Made by a program: the position numbers and the translations under genes
Shown here: one piece after another, positions 40,517 through 49,762 of the stretch
Layout of the letters: every line of letters starts with the position of its first letter
Position numbering within the stretch: position 1 is the stretch's first letter
The notes under the pieces: model-generated
The model's database searches: none
Told to the model about the DNA's origin: nothing
The model's input: the letters and a program-made list of their open reading frames with translations, nothing else
Assembly (NCBI GenBank): GCA_963818855.1
Contig: CAWFUH010000006.1
Coordinates: 496,001-560,000 of the forward strand
DNA length: 64,000 bases
Source: Bog-159 sp963818855
Lineage (GTDB): Bacteria > Acidobacteriota > Terriglobia > Bryobacterales > Bryobacteraceae
Reading direction: 5' to 3'

Positions 40517-41599
40517 TCAGGGCTTTTGCTGTTCCGCCGTGAGCCGGTCGAAAACGGCGCGCTCCCGCTCCCCATCCTCCTGCCGGTTCAGGCGGAAATA
40601 CAGAGTGGCCAGCTCCAGGTGGGGCTGAGCCCAGTTGGGATCGTCATGCACCACTTTCTCGAAATCGCTCACTGCGGCTTCCACGTGACCTTCGGTACGT
40701 TCGAGGCGCGCCCATTCGTAGCGTGCGACCGTCGAATCAGGATTGAGCTCCAACGCGCGCTGCAGGTGGTGGCGTGCCCCGCCCAGATCGCGCTCGGTGT
40801 GCAGCACCGCGCCTAACCCAAGCTGCGCCTCAAAATCTTTGGGATCGGCTTCTACGGCCTGGCGCAGCGCCACCGTGGCTCCCTGCGTATCGCCCAGGTA
40901 GCTGAGCACGGTGCCGCGCAAAGTATCTACGCCGGGCAGTCGCGGATTCAGGCGCGCGGCGGCCTCGGCATCATCGCGGGCACGCTCGAATTCATTCATC
41001 TTGAGCGCGGTCTGGCCAGCCAGCAGGTACGCCTCAGGCCGGTTCCCGCCGCGCGCTACACGATCGACGCGGTCCAGTCCTTCGCGCCGATGGCCCGTCC
41101 GGATCAAGGCCGATCCCAGCAGCCAGGCTACCGCCAAATCATCCGGGTGTGCCCCCTCCACGGGTTTCAGGATAGCGATCACTTGCTCATCCTTGCCAAG
41201 ATGGCTGTAGCAATCCGCCAGCAGGGTAGCGAGGCGCGGGTCATCCGGCTGCGCGGCCCGCAGCGTATTGAGTTGCTGGACTGCTTCCTGCCATGCGCCC
41301 TTCTTGTAATACGCCAGCGCCAGGTTGAGGCGGAGACCGGGGTTGTCCTTCTTGGCGAGCACGGCGCGGTATTGCGCGATGGCTTCGTCGTAGCGATCCA
41401 ACTTCGCCAGCGCGGCGCCCAGATTGGCGCGCACTTCGATCGAATCCGGATAGCCTTTCAGAAGTTCCTGGTATTTGCGGACGGCCAGCGCATCGTCTCC
41501 GCGCTGCTGCGCCGCCACGGCATCGCGGAAGAGTTGCTCGGGGTTGGAGGATTGCGCGCACGCAGCGCCGGCGGCGATTAGCAAGGCCACGATGCGCAT
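40517..41599 (-). CDS. Exported TPR protein 1
   Basis: About 360 residues: signal peptide MRIVALLIAAGAACA, then nine or more tetratricopeptide repeats (EVRANLGAALAKLDRYDEAIAQYRAVL, LRLNLALAYYKKGAWQEAVQQ, AQLGLGAVLHTERDLGGARHHL). TPR arrays bind partner proteins; here probably in the periplasm. Start ATG 41599: TATGCT ends 7 bases upstream and there is no ribosome site, suggesting a leaderless mRNA. It is divergent from the next TPR gene and shares the repeat style of the gene at 44647. Confidence 0.87.
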   Translation of the reverse strand: MRIVALLIAAGAACAQSSNPEQLFRDAVAAQQRGDDALAVRKYQELLKGYPDSIEVRANLGAALAKLDRYDEAIAQYRAVLAKKDNPGLRLNLALAYYKKGAWQEAVQQLNTLRAAQPDDPRLATLLADCYSHLGKDEQVIAILKPVEGAHPDDLAVAWLLGSALIRTGHRREGLDRVDRVARGGNRPEAYLLAGQTALKMNEFERARDDAEAAARLNPRLPGVDTLRGTVLSYLGDTQGATVALRQAVEADPKDFEAQLGLGAVLHTERDLGGARHHLQRALELNPDSTVARYEWARLERTEGHVEAAVSDFEKVVHDDPNWAQPHLELATLYFRLNRQEDGERERAVFDRLTAEQQKP

Positions 41600-41640
41600 C
41601 GATTCCAGCATAACGGACTTGCGTTATCGTAGGGGTAATC

Positions 41641-42780
41641 ATGTGGAGCCGGGTACTGCTGCTCGTTCTAACAGCGTCTGCCGCGTTCGCCCAAACCTCC
41701 ACCAAAGAGCAATTCGAGGATCTGTCGCGACGCGCGCAGGCAGCCTTGGACAGTCATCCAGAGGACGCCATCCGGCTCTACAAGAAGGCCCTTGAGATCC
41801 GTCCGGACTGGCCCGAAGGGTGGCTTTACATGGGAGGCGCGCTCTACAAATTGGCCCGCTACGCCGAGGCCACCGACGCTCTGCGGAAAGGAATCGGTCT
41901 GGCGCCGGTGTTCGCCAACGGGTGGGCGTTGCTCGGCCTGAGCGAGTCGCAGCTCGACGATCCGGACCAGGCGCTGGCAGACATCCGCAAGGGCGAACGG
42001 CTGGGTCTCGGCGGCAACGTCCAATTCGAGACCGCCGTGCGCGTGCGGGCCGCGCAACTCCTGATTCGCTCCTCGGCTTTTGATGAAGCTATCGCGCAAT
42101 TGGAGCCGCTGGCCAAGAATCCCAACAATCCTCCACCGGTGGAGGAAGCCATGGGCCTATGCACGCTGGCCAGCCCGGACGACATCGCCCAGCTATCGGC
42201 CGAGCGGCGCGCGGTTGTGGACCTGGCAGGGAAAGCCGCCTGGGAATTCGCCGGCCTGCACCCCGAGGCGGCGGCGGCCGCCTACCGCCAGTTGCTCGCC
42301 CAGTATCCGAATGAGCCGGGTGTGCACTACGCCTATGGTCTTTATCTGATGCAAACGGACGCCAAGGCAGCTCTGGCGGAGTTGCAGAAGGAAGTACAAA
42401 ACAACCCGAAGCATTGGCCGGCCCTGCTGGTGATCGCGTCCATCCAGATCCGGCAGGGTGCGCCCGACCAGGCCATCCAGACGTTGCGCGCAGCCTTGAA
42501 GGCGGCGCCCGCCAAATACCGCTGGCTCTGCCACACTGACTTGGGGCGTGCCGATCTGGATACCAACAATGTCAGTGCGGCTATTACCGAACTGGAGGAT
42601 GCCGTGCAGCAGATGCCGTCCAGCGCTTATGCGCACTTTCTGCTGGCGGAAGCTTACCGCCAGGCATCGCGTACCGCGGATGCGGAGAGGGAGCAGGCGG
42701 AATTTGAGAAGATGAAGGCCCAGCAGGATCCGCTCGGCGTGCCGGCTTTGCACCCGTTCGGGATTTCGGGGAAGAACTGA
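41641..42780 (+). CDS. Exported TPR protein 2
   Basis: A 379-residue exported protein (MWSRVLLLVLTASAAFAQ) with TPR units such as DWPEGWLYMGGALYKLARYAEATDALRKGI and GVHYAYGLYLMQTDAKAALAELQKEV, ending LHPFGISGKN. The start ATG has AGGGG close upstream. It probably scaffolds an extracytoplasmic complex; no catalytic domain is seen. It diverges from TPR protein 1 with 41 bases between starts, and precedes the TIGR03437 gene by about 100 bases. Confidence 0.87.
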   Translation: MWSRVLLLVLTASAAFAQTSTKEQFEDLSRRAQAALDSHPEDAIRLYKKALEIRPDWPEGWLYMGGALYKLARYAEATDALRKGIGLAPVFANGWALLGLSESQLDDPDQALADIRKGERLGLGGNVQFETAVRVRAAQLLIRSSAFDEAIAQLEPLAKNPNNPPPVEEAMGLCTLASPDDIAQLSAERRAVVDLAGKAAWEFAGLHPEAAAAAYRQLLAQYPNEPGVHYAYGLYLMQTDAKAALAELQKEVQNNPKHWPALLVIASIQIRQGAPDQAIQTLRAALKAAPAKYRWLCHTDLGRADLDTNNVSAAITELEDAVQQMPSSAYAHFLLAEAYRQASRTADAEREQAEFEKMKAQQDPLGVPALHPFGISGKN

Positions 42781-42883
42781 AACCGCGCTCACCGCCCCCG
42801 CGTACAATATAGGTGATTACAGTCTGAATTCTGATTCGCATGCCGGCAGCCGCCGCGCGCCGCCTAAATCATCGGAGGAAACG

Positions 42884-44560
42884 ATGTCCAAACATTTGGC
42901 ACGTCTACTGGCTGTTTCGTCTCTTGCCGCTGTGGCAGCTCTAGCCCAGCCTGTTATTAACCAAACCTATCTGCCGGTGAGTTCCGCCAGCTACCGATCG
43001 GCCGGAATGCCGGGGTCGGGCGTCGCCCAAGGATCGATCTTCAGTATTTTCGGAACCGGCCTGGGTGACAACACATTTGAGGAAGCCGGGTCATTCCCGT
43101 TGCCGCTGAAGCTGGGTGGCACGACGGTTGCGGTCACTGTAGGCGGAACGCAGGTATCGGCGATCCCGCTGGTGAATGCCTCTGGCCAGCAACTGAATGT
43201 CATACTGCCGTCAACCACACCGGTCGGCAGCGGGACCGTCACAGTTACTTTTAACAATCAGACCAGCGCGCCGGCGGCTATACAGGTGGTCAGCAGCGCA
43301 TTCGGCATTTACACTTACAACTCCGCGGGTTCCGGACAAGCCATCGCCACGGACGTGAATTACAACGTCAACACCATCATTCACACGTTTCATCCGGGAG
43401 ACTATGCCATTCTTTGGGGAACCGGACTTGGCGGGCTACCCCAAAATGCCAGCGATGCGGGTGTGCCGCCCACCGGCAATCTGCCGACGCCGATCAAGGT
43501 ATACGTGGGCAACACCACCGCCTCCATCAGCTACCAGGGGCGATCGGGATGCTGCGCGGGGCTCGACCAGATTGTTATCCAGATTCCTACCGGAATAACC
43601 GGATGCTATGTGCCGGTCGCCGTAGAAGCCGGCGGCGTTCTTGGTAACATCGGTAACATTCCGACCATCGCCGTATCGGATAGCGGCCAGACCTGCTCGG
43701 ACTCGGTCTTGGGACAAGACCTGGTGAATCAGCTCGCGGCGGGGCAGACGGTCAGTTTCGGTTATATTCGGCTGGAGAGTTGGATCGCGCAATACCAGGC
43801 GGGTTCGCCAGGCACCGCTAACTATGACACTGCAATAGCTACTTTCAGCCAATACACGCCCGCGACCGCCGGTATGGCCCAATATGGCGTTTCGAGCGGT
43901 TATTGCGTGGCGGTGGACTGTTCGAACGGATGTTACGTCGACTCGTATGGCGGAGGAACACTTACGGATTCAAGTCCCGCCCAACTCGATGCCGGATCCG
44001 CGCTGGCCATCAGTTTCCCGGCGGAGGCCATCGCGCAAGTGGGCAACGGGTTCTACGGCTCCATCTTGTCTGAGCAGGCACGATACCTTTATAGCGATTT
44101 CACCTATCCTGTCTCCGGTCCCGGTGGGACGGCCGTCGGTCCATTCTCCGTTTCGGACGTGACAGGCGTTCCAACCGCCAAGTTTACCGGAATCACTAAC
44201 CAGCAAACCATATCGCGGTCGGGTGATCTTACGCTGCAGTGGACCGGCGGCAACCCGTCGCTGCAGAATGGACAAGTAACCATCTTCGCGGAGGCCATCA
44301 ACCAGGTGACGGCCAACTACGACCAGTTTGAAATGTTACAGTGCACCGCGCCGCTGGCGGCGCAGCAGTTCACGATCCCCGGGTGGGTGCTTTCCGCGCT
44401 GGAGCCCGCCAGCACGGTCACTTACGCGAGTGGAACTTTTCCAGCCGGGTGGATCCAGATTGGGCAATACAATAACCCGACCTCGTTCAGCGCGACTGGC
44501 CTGACCAAGGGAATTATCACGGACATTTTTTATAACGGCATCGGGGTGTCCTTCCAGTAA
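42884..44560 (+). CDS. Exported TIGR03437 surface protein
   Basis: A 558-residue exported protein. The ribosome site GGAGGAAACG precedes ATG, and the signal peptide is MSKHLARLLAVSSLAAVAALAQ. The TIGR03437 module is at about residues 30-250: SYRSAGMPGSGVAQGSIFSIFGTGLGD, LNVILPSTTPVG, YAILWGTGLGG and DQIVIQIPTGITGCYVPV. The second half lacks a known domain. TIGR03437 modules are beta-sandwich repeats common in Acidobacteria, usually at the end of large surface proteins; here the module is N-terminal. No function is known. Confidence 0.85.
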   Translation: MSKHLARLLAVSSLAAVAALAQPVINQTYLPVSSASYRSAGMPGSGVAQGSIFSIFGTGLGDNTFEEAGSFPLPLKLGGTTVAVTVGGTQVSAIPLVNASGQQLNVILPSTTPVGSGTVTVTFNNQTSAPAAIQVVSSAFGIYTYNSAGSGQAIATDVNYNVNTIIHTFHPGDYAILWGTGLGGLPQNASDAGVPPTGNLPTPIKVYVGNTTASISYQGRSGCCAGLDQIVIQIPTGITGCYVPVAVEAGGVLGNIGNIPTIAVSDSGQTCSDSVLGQDLVNQLAAGQTVSFGYIRLESWIAQYQAGSPGTANYDTAIATFSQYTPATAGMAQYGVSSGYCVAVDCSNGCYVDSYGGGTLTDSSPAQLDAGSALAISFPAEAIAQVGNGFYGSILSEQARYLYSDFTYPVSGPGGTAVGPFSVSDVTGVPTAKFTGITNQQTISRSGDLTLQWTGGNPSLQNGQVTIFAEAINQVTANYDQFEMLQCTAPLAAQQFTIPGWVLSALEPASTVTYASGTFPAGWIQIGQYNNPTSFSATGLTKGIITDIFYNGIGVSFQ

Positions 44561-44571
44561 GTCGGCGTGGG

Positions 44572-44609
44572 GCAGACCTCCAGGTCTGCGGCGGGTCTCC
44601 AGACCCGCC
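44572..44609. repeat. TCCA-tetraloop hairpin repeat, locus C
   Basis: GCAGACC/GGTCTGC around TCCA (44572-44589) followed by GGCGGGTC/GACCCGCC around TCCA (44590-44609). The second stem is the same as the first stem of locus B, with the complementary loop, so the unit is inserted in the other orientation. Confidence 0.85.
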
Positions 44610-44646
44610 TTCCGGCAACTCGTCGCACGTTATAATCTGCATCAGG

Positions 44647-45759
44647 GTGAGACTCGCTGCGTTATTTCTGTCGCTTCCGTTGGGACTCGCCGGGTTGTGG
44701 GCCGGTGAGCCCGAAGACCCTGTGCACGCAGCCAGCGCGGCTCTGCAATCGGGCGACGTGGCGACCGCCATCCGGCTCTACCGCGAGTTCCTGAAGAGCT
44801 ATCCCGACGCGGCCGAAATCCGTTCCAATCTGGGCGCCGCCCTGGTGCAGGATGGGCAGTTCGCCAATGCCATCGCGGAATATAACCTGGCACTCAAGCA
44901 ACTCCCGAATAATGCCCGCGTACGGATGAACCTGGCGCTGGCATATTACAAACTTGGCCGGGTGCCGGAAGCCATCCAACATCTGGAATTACTCCACAAA
45001 ACGCAACCCTTGGATCTGAAGCCGGCTCTGCTGTTAGCCGACTGCATGCTCGAAACGAATCGGCCGGCGAAAGCTGTGGAGGTGCTCTGGCCGTTGCGCG
45101 ACGAATATCCCGACGATCACGCTGTCGTATATGTGCTGGGCATGGCGCTGATGAAAGACGACCGGATACACGAGGCCCAGGTGCTGCTGGACGGCATCCT
45201 GAGCGACGGCGAGTCGGCGGAATCGGCATTCCTGCTGGGGCAAAGTGAGTTGCTGCGGAACGACCTGGTGGCAGCGGCCGGACACCTTGCGCGCGCCGTG
45301 GAGTTGAATCCGAAGATGCCGTGGGTGCACACGCTATACGGGCAGGCGCTGAAGTCCGCGGGAAAGCTCGAAGAGGCCAATGTACAGTTCAACGAAGAAC
45401 TGAAGGTGAATCCGTACGATTTCACCGCCAACACGGAAATAGCCCTGCTGTTGCTGCAGGATGGCAAGCCGGACGAGGCGCTGGCACACATCGCCATGGC
45501 GCTGCAAGTGCGTCCCAACGATCCCGGCGCGCTTTATCAGCGGGCCTCCATTCACCTGACCCAGGGACTTACCGCGCAGGCGCGCCAGGAACTTGAGCAA
45601 CTCATACGCGACTATCCGAGCTTCTCTGAAGCCCACGCGGCGCTGGCCAGGGCTTACTACAAGTTACAACTGAACGCAGACGGAGACCGGGAGGCCGCCG
45701 AGGCGCGGCGGGTCCGGGAAGAGGCGCAGAAGAAGTTGGAGGAGAAGCGGAAGAACTAA
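44647..45759 (+). CDS. Exported TPR protein 3
   Basis: A 370-residue paralogue of the two TPR proteins upstream, with signal peptide (GTG start, MRLAALFLSLPLGLAGLWA) and repeats such as AEIRSNLGAALVQDGQFANAIAEYNLAL and VRMNLALAYYKLGRVPEAIQHLELL. These match TPR protein 1 closely (AALAKLDRYDEAIAQY, NLALAYYKKGAWQEA). The C-terminus is a charged helix (EEAQKKLEEKRKN). TATAAT at 44631-44636 ends 10 bases before the GTG. It converges on the CRTAC gene across a heptanucleotide repeat. Confidence 0.87.
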   Translation: MRLAALFLSLPLGLAGLWAGEPEDPVHAASAALQSGDVATAIRLYREFLKSYPDAAEIRSNLGAALVQDGQFANAIAEYNLALKQLPNNARVRMNLALAYYKLGRVPEAIQHLELLHKTQPLDLKPALLLADCMLETNRPAKAVEVLWPLRDEYPDDHAVVYVLGMALMKDDRIHEAQVLLDGILSDGESAESAFLLGQSELLRNDLVAAAGHLARAVELNPKMPWVHTLYGQALKSAGKLEEANVQFNEELKVNPYDFTANTEIALLLLQDGKPDEALAHIAMALQVRPNDPGALYQRASIHLTQGLTAQARQELEQLIRDYPSFSEAHAALARAYYKLQLNADGDREAAEARRVREEAQKKLEEKRKN

Positions 45760-45771
45760 GAAGACAGGAGA

Positions 45772-45845
45772 CAGAAGTCAGAAGTCAGAAGTCAGAAGAC
45801 AACCGCTTCGCCTTCTTACTTCTGACTTCTTACTTCTGACTTCTC
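45772..45845. repeat. Heptanucleotide repeat and inverted copy between convergent genes
   Basis: CAGAAGT is repeated three times plus a variant at 45772-45799. The inverted copies, ACTTCTG alternating with ACTTCTT, occupy about 45812-45845, so the two blocks can form one long hairpin. It lies between two converging genes and would serve as a bidirectional terminator. The reverse gene takes its last residues (SEVRSQK) from the repeat. Confidence 0.85.
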
Positions 45846-47504
45846 CGTCACCGTCAGAATCTGATCTGCCGCCTCGTTATGCAGCGTCTGGTGAATGCGG
45901 CTGGGCCAGACGATCTCGATCTCCTTCACCGTCTTCGCCGATCCCAGGCCGAAGTGCACGCGCGGATCGCTGGAGCAGGCGTAGCCGGTGCTGGTGGTCG
46001 CGTGATTGTACTGCGCACCCGCATCGGTCGTAATGCGGACCTGTGCTCCCAGCCCCATGCGGTTACTTTCGACTCCGACTAGTTTCAGCAAAATCCAATG
46101 ATTGGCGTTCTGCGAGACGTTGTGGAAGTATTGCGCATTTCCCTGGAGTACGGTGGCCACGGCGTCCATGCGGCCGTCGTTATCCAGGTCGCCGAATGCC
46201 ATGCCGCGATGCGCCAGCGCCGTTTGGAACGCCACGCCGGCGCCTGCGCTCGCATCTTCGAACTTGCCGTTGCCCAGGTTGCGCAAGACCGTGTTGGGTT
46301 CTTCGGGTCTGCGCAGCGACATCAGCGCGATGTTATCGAGCACGTGCCCCCGCACCGCCAGCAGGTCCTTCCATCCGTCATTATCCAAATCGACGATCCC
46401 GTTAGACCAGCCCGACATAGGGCGAGTGACCCGGGCCACGCCGGCCGTGCCGGTGATCTCCGTGAAATCTCCTGCCGAGCCGCGATTTCGAAATAGCGGG
46501 AAGGTGTCGTCCTGGAAGCCGGTCACCCAGATGTCGTCGTAGCCGTCGTTGTCGATGTCCCGGAAATCGGTGCCCATGCCCGACATATACGACCCGGATT
46601 CCGGGTACGCCACGCCTGTGCGGAGCCCGACTTCCTCGAATTTCTTGCCGCCCAGATTGTGGAACAGCATATTTGGGGCATTATCGTTAGCCACGAACAC
46701 ATCCATGAAGCCATCGTGATCGTAGTCGGCGAAAGCCACCCCCATTCCTTTCCCCCGAATCTGGCTGATGCCGGTGGCGGCCGAAACATCCGTAAAGGTT
46801 CCATCCCCGTTATTGTGGTAAAGCGTATTGGGCAGCGGCGCATAGTTTTTCGGATGGCAGTAGGCGCGCAGGTTCGGATTGGGCCCGCAAAAAGGGTCCT
46901 GGTTCACTTCCCACTTGCAGTAGTTGGAGACGAACAGGTCCAGGCGGCCGTCGTTATCGTAATCGAACCAGCCGGCGGACACCGCCCACATCTTCTTGCC
47001 GTCCAGGATAGCCCCGCCTACTCCGGCCCTATCCGTGACGTCGGTGAAGGTGCCGTCGTGATTGTTGTGAAAGAGCTGATTTTTGGTCACATTGGCCACG
47101 AAGATGTCCGGCCAACCATCGTTGTCGTAATCCCCGATCGCGACCCCAATGCCGTAACCCTCGCCCTTCACGCCGGCTTTTTCCGTCACGTCGGTGAAAG
47201 TGCCGTCGTGGTTGTTGTGAAAGAGGCGGTTCCAATATTTGGGTGACTCCTTCCGCAGCGAGGGAATAGCCGCACCGTTGACGAAGTAAATATCCAGGTA
47301 GCCGTCGTTGTCGTAATCGAAAAGCGCCACGCCGGCCAACATCGTCTCAGGCAGGTTCTTATTTGGTGTAGGGCAGTTGTCGGCTATGAAATGGATGCCG
47401 GCGCGGTCCGCGATTTCTTCGAATGCGATCGGGCCCAGCTTGGAAGCCGTGGCTGCTGCCACCAAGAAAGGTACGAATAGCGCGAGTGCCCGCCAGCGTG
47501 TCAA
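45816..47504 (-). CDS. Exported CRTAC1/FG-GAP repeat protein with ASPIC/UnbV domain
   Basis: A 562-residue exported protein. After a signal peptide (MTRWRALALFVPFLVAAATA) come about nine FG-GAP/VCBS-type calcium-binding repeats: GVALFDYDNDGYLDIYFVNG, GVAIGDYDNDGWPDIFVANV and others. The C-terminal ASPIC/UnbV domain contains GAQVRITTDAGAQYNHATTS and HFGLGSAKTVKEIEIVWPS. Such proteins bind surface ligands or carbohydrates; exact role unknown. TTG start 47504, with TATATT 7 bases upstream, suggests a leaderless mRNA. The last seven residues come from the heptanucleotide repeat, probably replacing an earlier C-terminus. Confidence 0.87.
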   Translation of the reverse strand: MTRWRALALFVPFLVAAATASKLGPIAFEEIADRAGIHFIADNCPTPNKNLPETMLAGVALFDYDNDGYLDIYFVNGAAIPSLRKESPKYWNRLFHNNHDGTFTDVTEKAGVKGEGYGIGVAIGDYDNDGWPDIFVANVTKNQLFHNNHDGTFTDVTDRAGVGGAILDGKKMWAVSAGWFDYDNDGRLDLFVSNYCKWEVNQDPFCGPNPNLRAYCHPKNYAPLPNTLYHNNGDGTFTDVSAATGISQIRGKGMGVAFADYDHDGFMDVFVANDNAPNMLFHNLGGKKFEEVGLRTGVAYPESGSYMSGMGTDFRDIDNDGYDDIWVTGFQDDTFPLFRNRGSAGDFTEITGTAGVARVTRPMSGWSNGIVDLDNDGWKDLLAVRGHVLDNIALMSLRRPEEPNTVLRNLGNGKFEDASAGAGVAFQTALAHRGMAFGDLDNDGRMDAVATVLQGNAQYFHNVSQNANHWILLKLVGVESNRMGLGAQVRITTDAGAQYNHATTSTGYACSSDPRVHFGLGSAKTVKEIEIVWPSRIHQTLHNEAADQILTVTEKSEVRSQK

Positions 47505-47538
47505 ACTTTAGAATATACGATGGACGGCAGACTTTAGA

Positions 47539-48114
47539 TCACGGGATTTGAAAGAAGACTCCCATGGTGGTTCGCACCAGGTGGGCGTGTTGGGCACCGT
47601 AGCCCTTCACCTCGATACCGAATCCCAGATTCTGCGTAACGTAATAAAGCGCGCCCACGCTGGCGTTGCCCGCCACCTGGTTGTTGGTTTCGTTAACCGA
47701 TGCGGTAGCGCCGTAACCGCTGGTATCGGTGCTCGACATAAAGCGCAGCACGCCGGCTCCCAGTCCGACATACGGCACCCAGTTGCCCTTGTTCGGAAAA
47801 CGGATTTTGATTCCGCCATTGAGATCCAACAGACTGGACGAGTACAAGCCCTTGCCGCTGAGGTTCGAGCCATAAGTGTACCCATAGCTGATGAGCGGGG
47901 AATAAGAGATCTCGATGAACGGCACCACATACTTCGTCACCGGAGATGCCAGACTGGCGCCGGCCGCTCCGTGCGTTCCCAAACCGAATAGTCCGCCGGC
48001 GTTAATGGCGCCGATGATCCCTCCCGTGTCGGCCTGCTGCGCCTGTGCCGGCCAACTCGCCATGATCAGACCGGCTATGAATAAAACAAGTGAACTTTGC
48101 GCGGCACGATGCAT
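47539..48114 (-). CDS. Outer-membrane beta-barrel protein
   Basis: A 191-residue protein with signal peptide (ending ASWPAQAQQ) and alternating strands with glycines (VPYVGLGAGVLRFMSS, GIEVKGYGAQHAHLVRTTMGVFF), ending in an aromatic strand, as in small outer-membrane barrels. GGGAGGG lies about 10 bases before ATG 48114. It follows bshB1 by 24 bases on the same strand, so it may be carried on the same transcript, but a functional link is not obvious. Confidence 0.75.
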   Translation of the reverse strand: MHRAAQSSLVLFIAGLIMASWPAQAQQADTGGIIGAINAGGLFGLGTHGAAGASLASPVTKYVVPFIEISYSPLISYGYTYGSNLSGKGLYSSSLLDLNGGIKIRFPNKGNWVPYVGLGAGVLRFMSSTDTSGYGATASVNETNNQVAGNASVGALYYVTQNLGFGIEVKGYGAQHAHLVRTTMGVFFQIP

Positions 48115-48138
48115 CGTTCTAATCCCTCCCGTGGGTGC

Positions 48139-48861
48139 CTAAATGCTGCGTACACCCATGTTGACGATGTCATCGACCTGCATGGTTTCCTTGACCACGA
48201 ATGGCTCGCCGTATTTCACACCGATCAGGTTGCCATAGAACCGTGCGATGGCGCCCAGCCGTTCACGAAGTTCGGCTTCCTGGGGGAACAAATCGCTCGC
48301 CTCACCCTGCGCGCCGTACTGCGATTGATAGCTCAACAAAGCCGCCATGCGGGCTTCGAACTGGCCGGTGATGTCTACCACGAACGAAGGCGTCACGTTG
48401 GCATACAGCGACGCATAAATCAACTTATAGGGCCGATGCGGCGCGGAGTATTCATCCAGCTTCTTCAGACCGGCTAGAAAGCAGGCCTCGTAACCCAGCT
48501 CGCTGGCGCGGTAATGGTCCGGATGGCGGCCCTCCCAATACGGCAGGATTACGACGCGCGGCCGCAACTCGCGGATCTTCACAGCCAGCGTCATGCGCGC
48601 GCTGAGGGTGTTCTCCAGGCGCGCATCGGGGAAGCGCAAGTTACCGCGCCAGTCGAGACGCATGTGGCGCGCCGCTACCTCGGCCTCCGCCAGGCGCTGG
48701 TCGGGAGTGCCGCGCGAGCCCATGTCGCCGGCGGTGAGGTCAAGCGCCCCGGTGCGATATCCCCGCTCCGCCATGCGGATCAGAGTTCCGCCGCAAGTCT
48801 GTTCGATATCGTCCGGATGCGCGGCGATGGCCAGGATGTCCAAACCAGTGGCCGGGCTCAT
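48139..48861 (-). CDS. bshB1: Bacillithiol biosynthesis deacetylase BshB1
   Basis: A 240-residue PIG-L-family zinc deacetylase. AHPDDIEQTCGGTL (H15, D17/D18) and WEGRHPDHYRASELG give the zinc ligands, and LTAGDMGSRGTPDQRL is characteristic of the BshB1 branch. It removes acetate from GlcNAc-malate, the second step of bacillithiol synthesis. ATG 48861 overlaps the stop of the glutaredoxin-like gene (48858-48861), so translation is coupled; longer in-frame starts lie inside that gene. BshA and BshC are not in the window. The partner gene supports a thiol-redox role. Confidence 0.88.
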   Translation of the reverse strand: MSPATGLDILAIAAHPDDIEQTCGGTLIRMAERGYRTGALDLTAGDMGSRGTPDQRLAEAEVAARHMRLDWRGNLRFPDARLENTLSARMTLAVKIRELRPRVVILPYWEGRHPDHYRASELGYEACFLAGLKKLDEYSAPHRPYKLIYASLYANVTPSFVVDITGQFEARMAALLSYQSQYGAQGEASDLFPQEAELRERLGAIARFYGNLIGVKYGEPFVVKETMQVDDIVNMGVRSI

Positions 48862-49100
48862 GTTCTCGCCGCCAGCCGTTTGAGGAATTCGGCCAGGGAC
48901 ACCCGGTATTTGAAAGCCTTGCGCCCGTCGATCGAGATCACCGGCACTTCCTCGTTGTAGAGCGGTAGCCACTCGGGCGCATGGTCGATATCGATTTCCT
49001 CGAAATCGAACGCCACACAGCCGCGCGCCGTTTGCAGCACTTGTTTGGCCTCTTCGCAGAGGCAGCATCCCACGCGTGTGTAGAGAGTCACTCGGGTCAT
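48858..49100 (-). CDS. Small glutaredoxin-like protein
   Basis: An 80-residue thioredoxin-fold protein: VTLYTRVGCCLCEEAKQVL holds the CxxC active site (CCLC), VPVISIDGR the conserved cis-Pro strand, and KYRVSLAEFLKRL the last helix. It belongs to the short glutaredoxin/DUF836-type group. ATG 49100 overlaps the rhomboid gene stop by 4 bases, and its own stop overlaps the bshB1 start. Given the coupling to BshB1, reduction of bacillithiol mixed disulfides is a reasonable hypothesis, but nothing in the sequence proves the thiol partner. Confidence 0.85.
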   Translation of the reverse strand: MTRVTLYTRVGCCLCEEAKQVLQTARGCVAFDFEEIDIDHAPEWLPLYNEEVPVISIDGRKAFKYRVSLAEFLKRLAART

Positions 49101-49762
49101 TCCCAATAACGGTCGCGGCGCCGGTTGTACTGCCCGCTGGCACCCATCACCTTTACGAGCACGATCCCCGCCACAAATCCGGAGATATGCGCGAAGAAAG
49201 CCGTGCCGCCTTGCGAAGTACGCGCAATCGAGCCGAACCCGCTGAACAACTGCAGGAAGAACCAATACGCTAGCATGATGGGGGCGGGAATTTCGACCAT
49301 GGTGAAGAAGATGATGATGAACACCAGGGTGAGTATCCGCGCCCGCGGAAACTTGATCATATAGGCGCCCATCACGCCCGCGATGGCGCCGCTGGCGCCC
49401 ACCATGGGAACCGTGGAATAAGGGCCCGCGATCACCTGGCCAAGAGCCGCCACCGTTCCGCAAAGGAAATAAAACAGCAGGTATTTCGCGTGACCCAGCA
49501 GGTCCTCGATATTGTCGCCGAAGATCCATAGGAACCACATGTTGCCCAACACATGCATCCAGCTTCCGTGCAGAAACATGGATGTGTACACTCTGCTGAA
49601 CTGAAAGTGATCCGGCACCAGCCCGTAGTATTCGATAAAGTCGTTGCGGGTGTAACTTCCGAGTGAGAACTCGAACAGAAACACCAGCAGGTTGAGCACG
49701 ATGATGATAATCGTCACCACCGGCCGCGTATAACTGGGCTGTGTATCTTTGAGCGGGAACAT
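49097..49762 (-). CDS. Rhomboid-family intramembrane serine protease
   Basis: A 221-residue six-helix rhomboid. HGSWMHVLGNMWFLWIFGD is the L1/TM2 signature, GASGAIAG holds the nucleophile S124, and AFFAHISGFVAG holds the catalytic H192. It cuts membrane proteins within helices; substrates are unknown. The ATG follows directly on the stop of the PfkB gene (TAAATG), and its own stop overlaps the glutaredoxin-like start, so it is the second gene of a four-gene coupled operon. Confidence 0.92.
   Translation of the reverse strand: MFPLKDTQPSYTRPVVTIIIIVLNLLVFLFEFSLGSYTRNDFIEYYGLVPDHFQFSRVYTSMFLHGSWMHVLGNMWFLWIFGDNIEDLLGHAKYLLFYFLCGTVAALGQVIAGPYSTVPMVGASGAIAGVMGAYMIKFPRARILTLVFIIIFFTMVEIPAPIMLAYWFFLQLFSGFGSIARTSQGGTAFFAHISGFVAGIVLVKVMGASGQYNRRRDRYWE

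Noticed and set aside
48858..49538. A 226-residue minus-strand reading frame covering the rhomboid region
   Set aside because: Only its last 80 residues, from ATG 49100, are a real protein; the rest is the shadow of the rhomboid gene in another frame.
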